64,000 bases of DNA from Bacillus sp. PK3_68 (GTDB lineage Bacteria; Bacillota; Bacilli; Bacillales; Domibacillaceae). Each line of letters begins with the position of its first letter. Positions within the stretch are counted from its first letter, which is position 1. The DNA lies in assembly GCF_003600835.1 (NCBI RefSeq), contig NZ_NQYC01000001.1, positions 310,001-374,000 of the forward strand, read 5' to 3'. Below are positions 15,170-24,219 of this stretch, one piece after another. Below the pieces are notes generated by a model, which worked only from the letters and a program-made list of their open reading frames with translations, had not been told where the DNA came from and did no database searches. Made by a program: the position numbers and the translations under genes.

Positions 15170-16411
15170 TTATTGTTGATGCATCAACTTTGCTATCACT
15201 CTACCATTACATATAACTTTACAATACTTACACCCTTTCAAGCACGACCGCAATTCCCTGTCCCCACCGATACAAAGCGAGGCAAGGCCGTATTTGGCTC
15301 CGCGTTTTTGCATTTCTAGGGCAAGCGAGTATGTGATCCGTGTGCCGCTGGCGCCAACCGGATGGCCAAGCGCAATGGCCCCGCCATTGACATTCACTTT
15401 TTGCGGGTCCAGCTCTAGTTGTTTCATCACAGCCAGCGATTGCGCGGCAAATGCTTCATTTAATTCAATGACATCCATATCATTCCATGTCAAATGGGCC
15501 TTTTTAAGAGCGGCTTCACTTGCTGGCACAGGACCAATTCCCATTATGTTCGGATCAACTCCAGTTATTCCCCATGAAACGATACGCGCGAGCGGCCTGA
15601 TGTCCGAGCGTCTCGATAAAAATGCTTCCGAAGCGAGAACCACCGCGGCTGCTCCGTCGTTAATCCCGCTTGAACTGCCCGCTGTCACTGTTCCCTCTTT
15701 AATGAAAGCTGGTTTTAGCTTGCTGAGGCTCCCAAAGTCTGTATCCGGGCGGATATGCTCATCCTTGGAAACCGTTTTTTCTCGTTTCTTTTTATCTGTA
15801 AGAAGAACAGGAACAATTTCTTCATTAAATCGTCCTGCTGCTTGTGCCTTTGCTGCTTTTTGATGTGACTGCAAAGCGAACGCATCTTGCTCTTTGCGAC
15901 TGATCTCGTATTTTTGTGCCAGGTTTTCAGCTGTAATGCCCATCCCACAGCCGATGTATTGGTCTGTGAGTGTTAACCACAGCATATCATCCAGCGGTGG
16001 CGGTCCGGATGGCGAACCGAAACGGGTATAGCGCAGTACATGCGGAGCCTGACTCATATTTTCTGTTCCGCCCGCGAGTGCGGTACTAGCATCGCCTAAT
16101 AGAATCGTTTGTGCCGCCGATACGATAGCCTGCAGCCCCGAACCACATAGCCTGTTTACTGTTAAAGCTGGTGTTCGTTCAGGTACTCCGCTCTTTAGAG
16201 AAATATGACGTGCCAAATAAGAAGCCGCTTTCGTTGTGTGTATGACATTGCCAAATACTACGTCTTCAATTTCCTCCGGCAATAGAGAACTTCTTTCCAT
16301 GGCGGCTTTTGCTGCTGTTACTCCAAGATCAATGTCAGATACCCCTTTTAACTCCCCGCCGAAAGCGCCAAATGGTGTTCTTGCCCCACTAACTAAATAA
16401 ACAGACTCCAT
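15170..16411 (-). CDS. Acetyl-CoA acetyltransferase (thiolase), C-terminus frameshifted
   Basis: A thiolase with the acyl-binding Cys89 (NRLCGSG), NEAFAAQ near 318, His350 in GGAIALGHPVGASG, and Cys380 in SLCIGG. It condenses or cleaves acyl-CoAs in fatty-acid degradation or acetoacetyl-CoA formation. After residue 383 the expected GGQGIA ending is replaced by unrelated sequence. Adding one G to the GGTGGGGACAGG run (about 15262-15265) restores GQGIAVVLERV and a stop at 15228, giving 394 residues, the normal length. The current frame reads to 413. No beta-oxidation neighbours are present, so the pathway is open. Confidence 0.88.
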   Translation of the reverse strand: MESVYLVSGARTPFGAFGGELKGVSDIDLGVTAAKAAMERSSLLPEEIEDVVFGNVIHTTKAASYLARHISLKSGVPERTPALTVNRLCGSGLQAIVSAAQTILLGDASTALAGGTENMSQAPHVLRYTRFGSPSGPPPLDDMLWLTLTDQYIGCGMGITAENLAQKYEISRKEQDAFALQSHQKAAKAQAAGRFNEEIVPVLLTDKKKREKTVSKDEHIRPDTDFGSLSKLKPAFIKEGTVTAGSSSGINDGAAAVVLASEAFLSRRSDIRPLARIVSWGITGVDPNIMGIGPVPASEAALKKAHLTWNDMDVIELNEAFAAQSLAVMKQLELDPQKVNVNGGAIALGHPVGASGTRITYSLALEMQKRGAKYGLASLCIGGDRELRSCLKGCKYCKVICNGRVIAKLMHQQ

Positions 16412-16562
16412 TGTGTGATCCCCCCATCCTGGATTTCTCTTTTACTATAACATATTATGAATGGTGATTCACTTTTTGTTGAATCAGCGAGAAAGCCTGA
16501 AAAAATTTGAAACTAATAGTTATATTTAACGTAACTCCTTACTACATAGCTGGATAGGAGAG

Positions 16563-17156
16563 ATGAAAAGAGTGAGCATACATAAAAAGTCCGATATAGT
16601 CATCATTGTGGCACATGAAATCTATGGGGTAAATCGCCATATGAGAGATTTTTGCGAGTTATTGACAGAAAGAGGGTTTGACGTGATTTGCCCCAATTTG
16701 CTTGAACGAGAAGCCCCTTTTGATTATGAAGAAGAAGCTGCTGCCTATCGACATTTCATCGAGAATGTAGGCTTTGTTAGAGCGGCACGTACCATGAAAC
16801 GTTTATTGATAGATATGGAGAAAAAATATAAGAAAGTCTTCCTTATTGGGTTTAGTGTGGGAGCAACAGTTGCCTGGTTGTGCAGCGAAGAAAAATCAGT
16901 TGATGGAATAATAGGTTATTATGGCTCCCGGATTAGAGATTATTTGTCCATCTCACCGCAGTGCCCTGTCTTGCTATTTTTCCCACAGGAAGAGCCTTCG
17001 TTTAGTGTAGATGAGTTAATTAAACATCTGCGTACAGGCTCTATTCAAGTTCATCAATTGAACGGTCAGCATGGATTTAGTGATCCTTATTCTCCAAGAT
17101 ACGATACAAAGTCAGCGCAAACAGCATTTAACGAGGTAATAAAGTTTATTGGCTGA
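16563..17156 (+). CDS. Dienelactone-hydrolase-like alpha/beta hydrolase
   Basis: A 197-residue alpha/beta hydrolase of the DLH family. The oxyanion region AHEIYGVNRH (18-26), a nucleophile elbow GFSVGA with Ser98 (Cys in classical DLH), YYGSRI near 119 and a catalytic-type His170 in NGQHGFSDPYSPRY are in the usual order. The substrate is unknown. A single-gene unit: GGAG precedes the ATG closely and a strong terminator follows. Confidence 0.8.
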   Translation: MKRVSIHKKSDIVIIVAHEIYGVNRHMRDFCELLTERGFDVICPNLLEREAPFDYEEEAAAYRHFIENVGFVRAARTMKRLLIDMEKKYKKVFLIGFSVGATVAWLCSEEKSVDGIIGYYGSRIRDYLSISPQCPVLLFFPQEEPSFSVDELIKHLRTGSIQVHQLNGQHGFSDPYSPRYDTKSAQTAFNEVIKFIG

Positions 17157-17166
17157 GTCACTCAAT

Positions 17167-17201
17167 GAAAACGTCCACCAACATTTAAGGTGGACGTTTT
17201 C
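17167..17201 (+). terminator. Terminator after the DLH-like gene
   Basis: Perfect 13-bp arms GAAAACGTCCACC and GGTGGACGTTTTC. Confidence 0.85.
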
Positions 17202-17410
17202 ACTTTATTGGATAATCTGCGCTCACCTGCTTGTTCTTCGTCAAAGTCATGTTTCTTTTCGACAGGTATACTATGCTTCGTCTGTGTAGAAGAGTCAATT
17301 TCCTTTCCTGGTAAAGTGTATAAACAGCAAATGGCTGGTAGTCAAATGAGTATTTTAATAAAGATTGGGCTATTCACCTATTTTACAACCATTCATACAA
17401 TAAAATAAAA

Positions 17411-18520
17411 ATGGCAGGAGGCAACTTTTATGTCAAAAAAATAGAAGCTAAGACTAACGATTCACGAGCCAAGTGGCAATTTTATGAGGGGTTAGGTCTT
17501 CTTCTTGTCCTATCTTCTATGCTTCTTCTGTTATTTAAGCCTAATTCGCTGGCAGACTTTTTTAGTGCCATTATAAATGAAGTCAAACCTGTGGTTGTTG
17601 ACATTTTTTTAATGAGTGAGATAGGTATTGCCATCATTGCGAGTGTTATTATGGGCCGCCTACTAGAGCGGCTTGGATTTACAGATGGATTAATTCGAAT
17701 GTTTGTGCCCGTTATGAAATGGTTCAGAATCAATCCAGCTGTTATTATACCAAGTGTCTATAATGTCCTTGGCGACATTAATGCTGCTGGAAAAATTGCG
17801 GGTCCAATACTTATGAAAGCCAGTGCTACGAAAGATGAACAAAAAATTGCTGTTGCCACAATGATTCAGTCCCCCCAATCCTTCGCAACATTTGTACTGG
17901 GATTAATAGCTTTAGCTGCCTTTGGCATTCATGCTTTTCCGCTCGTGATTCTCTCTATTTTCCTTCCAATTATTGTTGTTCCTTTTCTGTTATCAATAAC
18001 AGTTTATCGCTCCACTAAGAAAGTCGAGCTAGAAGAACTGCCACGCTTTACACCGAAAACGCCTTTTCTTCAAACCATTTTCTCTTCAGCAAAAGAAGGA
18101 GCAGAGCTCTTGTTTTTAATTATCATCCCGGCAGTGGCCGCTGTTTTTTTCTTTATTGGCATTTTAAAGTTTGCAGGCGTATGGGAACTGCTGGAGTCGT
18201 GTTTATCTTCTTTCCTTACGTTCATAAGCATTGAGCCGGCGACGGGTCTGGTTTCTATTCTTGCAGCTCCTACACTTGCAGTGGCTCAATTGGCTGAATT
18301 AAGCCAGGGGTTCGACCCCCGTCTCATCGTTGGCTCTTTTATCATTGCCAATTCAGGGTTACCGCTGTCTGTCATCTTTGGTCAAGTGCCGGCAACATGG
18401 GTAGAATCGTCTAGTTTAAACGAGAAAGAAGTATTAAAAGCAGCGCTCATTGGGCTGATTATCCGCTTCATTACAGCCTGGATACTCGGAGTATTTTTAA
18501 CTCCTTATTTGGTCGGGTGA
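17411..18520 (+). CDS. Gate/nucleoside-recognition-type membrane transporter
   Basis: A 369-residue multi-pass membrane protein with Gate-domain character: SEIGIAIIASVIMGRLLERLG, NVLGDINAAGKIAGPI and the duplicated late half, as in YjiH/SpmA-like nucleoside-recognition proteins. It lies 3 bp before an amidohydrolase, so it probably imports that enzyme's substrate. The start is odd. The frame's ATG (17411) lacks a ribosome site, while AGGAGG is ideally placed for an ATG at 17430 that runs into TAG after an A7 run. One more A would join it to this frame. See findings. Confidence 0.78.
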   Translation: MAGGNFYVKKIEAKTNDSRAKWQFYEGLGLLLVLSSMLLLLFKPNSLADFFSAIINEVKPVVVDIFLMSEIGIAIIASVIMGRLLERLGFTDGLIRMFVPVMKWFRINPAVIIPSVYNVLGDINAAGKIAGPILMKASATKDEQKIAVATMIQSPQSFATFVLGLIALAAFGIHAFPLVILSIFLPIIVVPFLLSITVYRSTKKVELEELPRFTPKTPFLQTIFSSAKEGAELLFLIIIPAVAAVFFFIGILKFAGVWELLESCLSSFLTFISIEPATGLVSILAAPTLAVAQLAELSQGFDPRLIVGSFIIANSGLPLSVIFGQVPATWVESSSLNEKEVLKAALIGLIIRFITAWILGVFLTPYLVG

Positions 18521-18523
18521 GCT

Positions 18524-19747
18524 ATGGAAGAGCGGTATTTAATTCGCGGGAAAAAGCTGGTTACTGTATCAGATTACGGAACGATAGAGGATGGATGCCT
18601 CGTTATCAGTCACGGAAAAATTGAAGAACTTGGCCCTTGGGAACAAGTAAAGAAACGCTTTTCAACCATTAAAGTGATCGATTGTTCCGAATATGTCATT
18701 ACGCCTTCACTCGTTGATTGTCATACTCACTTGTTAGAATTTGCGCCTTCTTCCTTGCATCCTGTTTCTCCAAACACTCATCTATGGGCAGGAAAATCAA
18801 TTCTTTTTCATGCTCTATCCTCAGGGATTACAGCGCTCGGAGAACAAATTTGCGGCCATCCAAACTGCAATTTTTCAATAAAGGATTATCGAAAATCAAT
18901 AGCTGATTTGCCGATTGATATTTCTTTTGCCACGACGAGCATATCCATTGGTTTTGATGAACCTGTACACTTTTCAGCTATTACCCAGTCACAGCCTATC
19001 GAAAGAAGCCGCTTGTCTGATGCACGATTAGTACGAAAAATTGCGAAAGAAAGCAGCTTTCCCGGTGAAAATGTTTTCATCAATGCGACTCCTGCCAATT
19101 TTACTGCTGAGGCAGTGCCTTGCGCTGGTGAGATTATGTACAGTTTGCAAGAATTGAAACAAGTAACGGATATTTATCATCAATTGAATAAGGAAATAGG
19201 CGCCCATGTGGCAGGCGAAGAAGGAATTGAATTAGCCATCTCCGCAGGGATAGATGTCCTGCATCATGCTCATGGAATTACGGATGAACAAATTAAAAAA
19301 GTAGCAAAGCAGAACATGAAAATAGTAGCCACTCCAATGGGAGGAACTCATTTGCCGCCCAATTCTCCGAAGGAAATTATGAAGTTGGTAGAAAAGAAAA
19401 TAGCTGTATCGATTGCGACAGATGCTTATCTTCCCCCCTATCCGAATGTTTCATGGCTTCCTTTCCATTCACGTACACTGCAAGGACCAGATGCTTTGAT
19501 GCTCATAGCCCAACCTGCTATGAAATTGATGAAGGAGCATCAATTTGATGAAAATGACATTCTAGCTTTATTAACAGCAAACCCCGCAGACCTTTTAGGA
19601 AAAGGAGATCAGTTCGGTCGTCTGGAAAAAGGAATGGACGCTAATTTTATCGTATCTGCGGGCATACCTGGCCTGGAGATAACAGACGTGGAACAAATAA
19701 AGAAAGTATTTTTCCGAGGAATAGAAGCGATTAATCGCTTGGTTTAA
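18524..19747 (+). CDS. Amidohydrolase, imidazolonepropionase-like
   Basis: A 407-residue metal-dependent amidohydrolase. The HxH motif DCHTHL (His67, His69) is followed by the metal-site motifs GAHVAGEEG, VLHHAHG and the Asp of SIATDAY, then the C-terminal TANPADLLG with the beta-sandwich GRLEKGMDANFIV. The pattern resembles imidazolonepropionase and related cyclic-amide hydrolases. Translation is probably coupled to the transporter (3-bp gap). No other hut genes are nearby, so the substrate may be a different cyclic amide, peptide or nucleobase-like compound. Confidence 0.83.
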   Translation: MEERYLIRGKKLVTVSDYGTIEDGCLVISHGKIEELGPWEQVKKRFSTIKVIDCSEYVITPSLVDCHTHLLEFAPSSLHPVSPNTHLWAGKSILFHALSSGITALGEQICGHPNCNFSIKDYRKSIADLPIDISFATTSISIGFDEPVHFSAITQSQPIERSRLSDARLVRKIAKESSFPGENVFINATPANFTAEAVPCAGEIMYSLQELKQVTDIYHQLNKEIGAHVAGEEGIELAISAGIDVLHHAHGITDEQIKKVAKQNMKIVATPMGGTHLPPNSPKEIMKLVEKKIAVSIATDAYLPPYPNVSWLPFHSRTLQGPDALMLIAQPAMKLMKEHQFDENDILALLTANPADLLGKGDQFGRLEKGMDANFIVSAGIPGLEITDVEQIKKVFFRGIEAINRLV

Positions 19748-19814
19748 TCCTTTTCTTTTGGCATTCTAACAGAAAAATACGGAAGATATACGTCAAGACA
19801 ATTTCGGGAGACCA

Positions 19815-19851
19815 AAAGCCGATTTTCCTTGCGCTAAGGAAGATCGGCTTT
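19815..19851 (+). terminator. Terminator after the amidohydrolase
   Basis: Arms AAAGCCGAT (19815-19823) and ATCGGCTTT (19843-19851), with inner TTCCTT/AAGGAA pairing. Confidence 0.75.
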
Positions 19852-19890
19852 AAAGTTGAGCATGGTTAAAAATGAATGATGTTTTTTGCC

Positions 19891-19932
19891 GTTGATTGTA
19901 GCGGAAAGCGCCCGCCTGCAGCGAAAATCAAC
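19891..19932. repeat. Deletion derivative of the 14262 repeat (42 bp)
   Basis: GTTGATTGTAGCGGAAAGCG is joined to CCCGCCTGCAGCGAAAATCAAC. Both termini of the 122-bp element are kept in inverted orientation, and the middle of about 80 bp is gone. The junction falls at a GCGGAA stretch present near both ends of the full copy. The 313-bp gap from 19748 to 20060 otherwise holds only the terminator at 19815. Confidence 0.72.
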
Positions 19933-20060
19933 TTTTTCCTCTCTTTTTGACAATTAGTTTGTTGAAGCGCGGATCGATTGTTTACTATTTTAATGATGAA
20001 TCAGTTAATTTAATAGGAGGAAGCTTGTTAGAGAGCGTTAAGTGAAAGACACGAGCAGCA

Positions 20061-20990
20061 TCAAGTGTCTCCTTTTCTAATGTGATCGAGACGAATAACT
20101 TTTTTCTCTGGGTGTTTAGCAATCAACAAAATAGCTGTTAATATGAATCCACTCCCTATAAGATGGATAAAAGAGAGTTTTTCACCTAAGAAAAGCACAG
20201 AAAGAATGACACTGCTAATTGGTAAAACACCTGTCAACACTCCAACTGTACTTGCCGGAACTTTTGAAACACCCCGGTACATAAGAATAAAAGCAATAAC
20301 AGTCACAACTACACCAAAATAAAACACTAATCCCCATTCCGCCATGGACACTTCTTTAAATTTAAATTGAGAGCTCTCATAAAGAGAAAACGGGAGAAAT
20401 AAAACAGCCCCGAACAAACTAACAATCGTTGAAATAGCAAGCGGACTAACTCGCTGTGCCACAAATTTCCCAAATATAATAAACAAAGCTTCACCAATAA
20501 CGGCACCAAAAATGAGTAAATTCCCCAATAAGGGAGAGGAACCGCGCTCAATGGATGAAAAAGAGGTGAAACCATTGATTATCGATGTTCCCAAAACTGC
20601 CAGCAAAATGCCTATGCTAACATTTTTGGTTAGTTTCTCTTTAAGAAAAAGAGCAGCAAGGCCCCCGGTAACTGCTGGAATGGTGCTTGTAATAATGCCG
20701 CCTTCCATGGCCGTAGTTAGTTTCAGGCCATACAACATCAGAATATTAAATAAAAATACACCAGATAATGCTTGTAAAAATAGGATGAAAAAATCGCTCT
20801 TACTAATGGTCGGGATCCCTTCCATCTTAATCAGTAATGGAACCATAATAATGGTTGCAATAAGAAACCTAAGTTCAGAAGCCAAGAACACGGGGAAACT
20901 TTGAACCATCAGCTTACCTGCTACAACTGAACTGCCTACAATGATCATGGCCAACATAATTTTCAAGCTTGGGATTAAATGGTCATTCAA
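20061..20990 (-). CDS. EamA-family (DMT) exporter
   Basis: A 309-residue protein with about ten hydrophobic helices in two EamA repeats. The first repeat ends TTAMEGGIITSTIPAVTGGL and the second ends VPASTVGVLTGVLPISSVIL, typical drug/metabolite transporter signatures. Its start overlaps the proline dehydrogenase stop by 8 bp, so the two are translated together. Linkage suggests it exports an amino acid or metabolite tied to proline catabolism; this is inference. Confidence 0.85.
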   Translation of the reverse strand: MNDHLIPSLKIMLAMIIVGSSVVAGKLMVQSFPVFLASELRFLIATIIMVPLLIKMEGIPTISKSDFFILFLQALSGVFLFNILMLYGLKLTTAMEGGIITSTIPAVTGGLAALFLKEKLTKNVSIGILLAVLGTSIINGFTSFSSIERGSSPLLGNLLIFGAVIGEALFIIFGKFVAQRVSPLAISTIVSLFGAVLFLPFSLYESSQFKFKEVSMAEWGLVFYFGVVVTVIAFILMYRGVSKVPASTVGVLTGVLPISSVILSVLFLGEKLSFIHLIGSGFILTAILLIAKHPEKKVIRLDHIRKGDT

Positions 20991-21942
20991 TATGAGTACT
21001 TCTCTCTAATGAATGGATGATATCCGTTACTGCGCGATATAAATTTTCCGGGTATTCAGCTATTCGATGACATAAATACAAGTACCACTCTTTTCCATAA
21101 GGTAAGTACACTTTACAGTTATAACCTTTGCTTTTTAAATCACTTAACAAATCTGAACGTATGCCATAGAGCATTTCTATTTCTACGTCTGGACGATTAA
21201 GGTATTGACGATGTTCCATTTCGCGGATAAGAATCTCATCATGTGTGGCTATGGATACCGAGTGGTTGGCTTCTATTAGTTGCTCTATAAGTTTAAGATA
21301 GCGATCATTTAATTCTTTCGATCTAGATATGGCAATATCGGCAGATTCTTGATAAGCTCCTTTGACAACGCGTATCTTCCCAGGATAATCAATGAGTTTC
21401 TGAATATCATTGTCCGATCGGTATAAGTGTGCCTGTATAGTTATCCCTACATTTGGGCACTGTTCGGCTGTTTTTCTATAAATATCAAGAATGTGATTTG
21501 TTTTTGCTGATTCTTCCATGCTGATCATCAGTGAAATCCCATGCAGATTTGCTTCCTTTGCTATCTCAAGCAAATGGCTATAAGCTGTATCTGGATCCAC
21601 AGATAACCCGATATGTGACAAATCAAGCGAAACAGTTTCCTTCATAGATAGAGAGCCCATCTCTTCTATAAGGTTTAGAAACTCATTTTTTGCTTTTTGA
21701 CACTCCTCTAAATCAGTTATGTTTTCTCCTATGTATTCCAGCGAAATAAAATAACCTGTTGAAATTAGTTTTTTTGCTACTTCGATTCCTTCTTGGCTAT
21801 TTTCGCCTGTGACAAACCGTTTAGCAGCTTTTAACAATAACGGATAGAGTTCGGATGATTGCTGAATATAAGATTTCATTTGTTCATTACGTGCAATTGA
21901 TTTAAGAGCTTGAATAACTTCGATTTCTGGATTAGTCATCAT
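20983..21942 (-). CDS. Proline dehydrogenase (PRODH)
   Basis: A 319-residue FAD-dependent PRODH-type TIM barrel. Key stretches are SLDLSHIGLSVDP, GITIQAHLYRSD, RVVKGAYQES, SIATHDE, EIEMLYGIR, and the C-terminal VYLPYGKEWYLYLCHRIAEY with the paired arginine region that holds proline. It oxidises proline to pyrroline-5-carboxylate. No P5C dehydrogenase follows, unlike the usual putBC layout. It is divergently transcribed from a MocR-type regulator and overlaps an EamA exporter. The ATG follows AAAGGAGATGGACA. Confidence 0.88.
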   Translation of the reverse strand: MMTNPEIEVIQALKSIARNEQMKSYIQQSSELYPLLLKAAKRFVTGENSQEGIEVAKKLISTGYFISLEYIGENITDLEECQKAKNEFLNLIEEMGSLSMKETVSLDLSHIGLSVDPDTAYSHLLEIAKEANLHGISLMISMEESAKTNHILDIYRKTAEQCPNVGITIQAHLYRSDNDIQKLIDYPGKIRVVKGAYQESADIAISRSKELNDRYLKLIEQLIEANHSVSIATHDEILIREMEHRQYLNRPDVEIEMLYGIRSDLLSDLKSKGYNCKVYLPYGKEWYLYLCHRIAEYPENLYRAVTDIIHSLERSTHIE

Positions 21943-21994
21943 TGTCCATCTCCTTTTCTATTTGCATCCACTTTATCATGATAAAATGGTTTGT

Positions 21995-22033
21995 ATTAGT
22001 ACCACTAAACACAATTTTTAATGGTACCACTTT
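21995..22033. promoter_or_regulatory. Candidate MocR operator: direct repeat in the divergent promoter region
   Basis: GTACCACT occurs at 21999-22006 and again at 22024-22031, 25 bp apart in the same orientation. GabR-type MocR proteins bind such spaced direct repeats. The first copy also sits in TTAGT-ACC-ACTAA. Confidence 0.45.
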
Positions 22034-22055
22034 TATTAAAGGAGAAAATGTACAT

Positions 22056-23459
22056 ATGCTTTGGATACCGATTGACCGATCCTTAGATATACCTTTGATT
22101 AGACAAGTGTATCAACAAATACGGGAACAAATTTTAAATGGGCATCTACATTCAGGAGAAAAACTGCCATCCACACGCGAACTATCATCTGAATTAAAAG
22201 TGTCCAGAAATGTGATTTTGGAAGCTTACGATCAACTGCTGGCTGAAGGTTTTTTAGTTTCACGGAGGGGAGCAGGCACCTTTGTTGCTGCAGGAGCTTT
22301 TTTAGAACAACATAAAAAGGTGCCTGTATTTCATTCTTCAGATGAGAGGGAAGAAAACAGAAAAGAGGATCCCGTTATTAATTTTCGGTCGGGTATACCT
22401 TCATTAGATCTATTCCCCCGTAAGACATGGGCAAAGTTATCTCATGCCACGTGGAATGACACCTCACCTTCTTCGTTTGGGTACGATATCCCTGAAGGAC
22501 GACCAGAATTAAGGCAGGTTTTATCACGGTATTTACTTAAAACGAGAGGGGTTCACTGTCATCCAGATCAGATTGTTATTACTTCTGGTGCCACTCAAGC
22601 TCTCACACTTGTTTCTAAACTACTTTTAACACCGAATGATACAGTAATAATGGAGGATCCCATCACTAATGATATCCAAACGATCTTTAAAGATTCAGGG
22701 GCTCTTCTTTATCCCGTATCTGTTGATGAATATGGAATGAAGACATCCTTGCTACCAATCAATCAAAATCCAAAGTTTGTCTTTATTACTCCTTCCCACC
22801 AGTTCCCTTTAGGAGGAACATTGCCGATTCAACGACGGATCCAATTGATTAATTACTCGAGAAAGACAAACTGTTATCTTGTTGAAGATGATTATGATAG
22901 CGAGTTTCGATATGAAGGCCCCCCCGTAAGTTCGTTGCAGGGGTTGGAACCGGAACGCGTGTTATATATTGGTTCATTCAGTAAAATCTTATCTCCTGCT
23001 CTTAGAATGGGATATTTAGTTCTCCCTTCGCATCTGATTGAAAAATGTCGGAAACTAAAATGGTTTTCCGACCTACACACTCCTTCTGTAGATCAGCTTA
23101 TTCTCGCTCGATTCATTGATGAAGGCTATTTGGAACGACACATTACAAAAATGAAAAAAATGTATAAAAATCGGAGGGATTTCCTGATTCATTGTTTAAA
23201 AATAACCTTTTCGGATAAGGTTAATATCTTCGGCTATTCAACAGGCTTACACCTAATTGTTGAATGGAATGAGCTACATTTCTCAAAAGAATTACTTGAA
23301 CACATCCAACAATTTGGAGTGAAAGTATATTCAGTAGAAGATCATACAATTGAAAAAGGAAAACACCAAAATCGGATTATTTTAGGATACGGCCATCTAA
23401 AAAATGAAGAAATAAATGAAGGCGTAATTAGATTGCATGAAGCCATATATAACTATTAA
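22056..23459 (+). CDS. MocR/GabR-type PLP-binding transcription regulator
   Basis: A 467-residue fusion of a GntR winged helix (about 1-75; LPSTRELSSELKVSRNVILE) and an aminotransferase-like domain. The latter has ITSGATQALTL, VEDDYDSEFRY and the PLP-lysine motif YIGSFSKILSPALRMGYL. The start at 22056 is preceded by AAAGGAG; earlier in-frame codons have no ribosome site. MocR regulators sense amine or vitamin ligands through PLP chemistry. Its divergent position suggests that it controls the prodh-EamA pair. Confidence 0.88.
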   Translation: MLWIPIDRSLDIPLIRQVYQQIREQILNGHLHSGEKLPSTRELSSELKVSRNVILEAYDQLLAEGFLVSRRGAGTFVAAGAFLEQHKKVPVFHSSDEREENRKEDPVINFRSGIPSLDLFPRKTWAKLSHATWNDTSPSSFGYDIPEGRPELRQVLSRYLLKTRGVHCHPDQIVITSGATQALTLVSKLLLTPNDTVIMEDPITNDIQTIFKDSGALLYPVSVDEYGMKTSLLPINQNPKFVFITPSHQFPLGGTLPIQRRIQLINYSRKTNCYLVEDDYDSEFRYEGPPVSSLQGLEPERVLYIGSFSKILSPALRMGYLVLPSHLIEKCRKLKWFSDLHTPSVDQLILARFIDEGYLERHITKMKKMYKNRRDFLIHCLKITFSDKVNIFGYSTGLHLIVEWNELHFSKELLEHIQQFGVKVYSVEDHTIEKGKHQNRIILGYGHLKNEEINEGVIRLHEAIYNY

Positions 23460-23503
23460 ATTTAAAAGAAAGGAAATCCTAACAATAGGGTTTCCTCCAT
23501 TCT

Positions 23504-24028
23504 TCAATTGAGGCCTTTTATAGTTATTTCAAATGTGTCTCCATCCATTTCTAACTTCACACGGTTACCCAAGTTGAGAAATTCATCGCATGTAATCAAT
23601 AATTTATTATTAGACCAACCATGAAATGTAACTGTGTCCATTTTAATTGGACTTTTTAATGGAATTTTATCATTTAATGTTGACTCTATTTTTTCAATAT
23701 CATAATAATCCGCAATTATGAAGTCCCCTGATGGTGTCACGGTTAAACATTGATATGGAGGTTGGGATTCATATGCAGTTACTTCTCTGCTATAACAGTC
23801 AACTTGAAATAAATAATCGGAAGTGAGAACCAGAATTTTGTTATGCTTGTTTGATAGTGCAACAGCCCTTGGTGAACCTCTAAACTCCCCACACCATTCA
23901 TGAAAATTTTCTTCTTCAAACTTTATCCAAGTCCAATTTTGAGAATTCCAAGAACTTGCTATGTCATAAATTTTTTCTTTGTACTGTCCTGAATAAGGCT
24001 GGTTGATTATTTCTGCTTTGATTATCAC
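23504..24028 (-). CDS. Hypothetical protein, beta-rich
   Basis: A protein of about 174 residues with many aromatic residues and short strands (AVALSNKHNKILVLTSDYLF, QCLTVTPSGDFIIADYYDIE), reminiscent of a partial beta-propeller. I recognise no family. I prefer the GTG at 24028, 8 nt after GGAGG, over the TTG at 24043 inside that site. It stands alone between two hairpins. Confidence 0.6.
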   Translation of the reverse strand: MIIKAEIINQPYSGQYKEKIYDIASSWNSQNWTWIKFEEENFHEWCGEFRGSPRAVALSNKHNKILVLTSDYLFQVDCYSREVTAYESQPPYQCLTVTPSGDFIIADYYDIEKIESTLNDKIPLKSPIKMDTVTFHGWSNNKLLITCDEFLNLGNRVKLEMDGDTFEITIKGLN

Positions 24029-24131
24029 TTTTTTGTCCTCCAAAAAGAGTTTGTCTTATACATATTCGATAAATAATGATGGAGTACAGCTAACATTTCG
24101 GAAACTTTGTACGCTAAACGAATGTCAACTT

Positions 24132-24173
24132 AAAAAAGTCGAATTCCCGTATTCGAAGGGTTCGACCTTTTTT
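24132..24173. terminator. Hairpin between two minus-strand genes
   Basis: GTCGAA (24138-24143) and TTCGAC (24161-24166), flanked by A6 and T6 tracts. It would terminate the methyltransferase transcript. Confidence 0.65.
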
Positions 24174-24219
24174 GATTAGCTTGCTACACTACAGGAGGAT
24201 AGTTGGATAAGAAAAAATG

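Noticed and set aside
17190..17408. A 72-codon open frame upstream of the transporter
   Set aside because: It starts inside the terminator of the preceding gene and has no ribosome site or domain.
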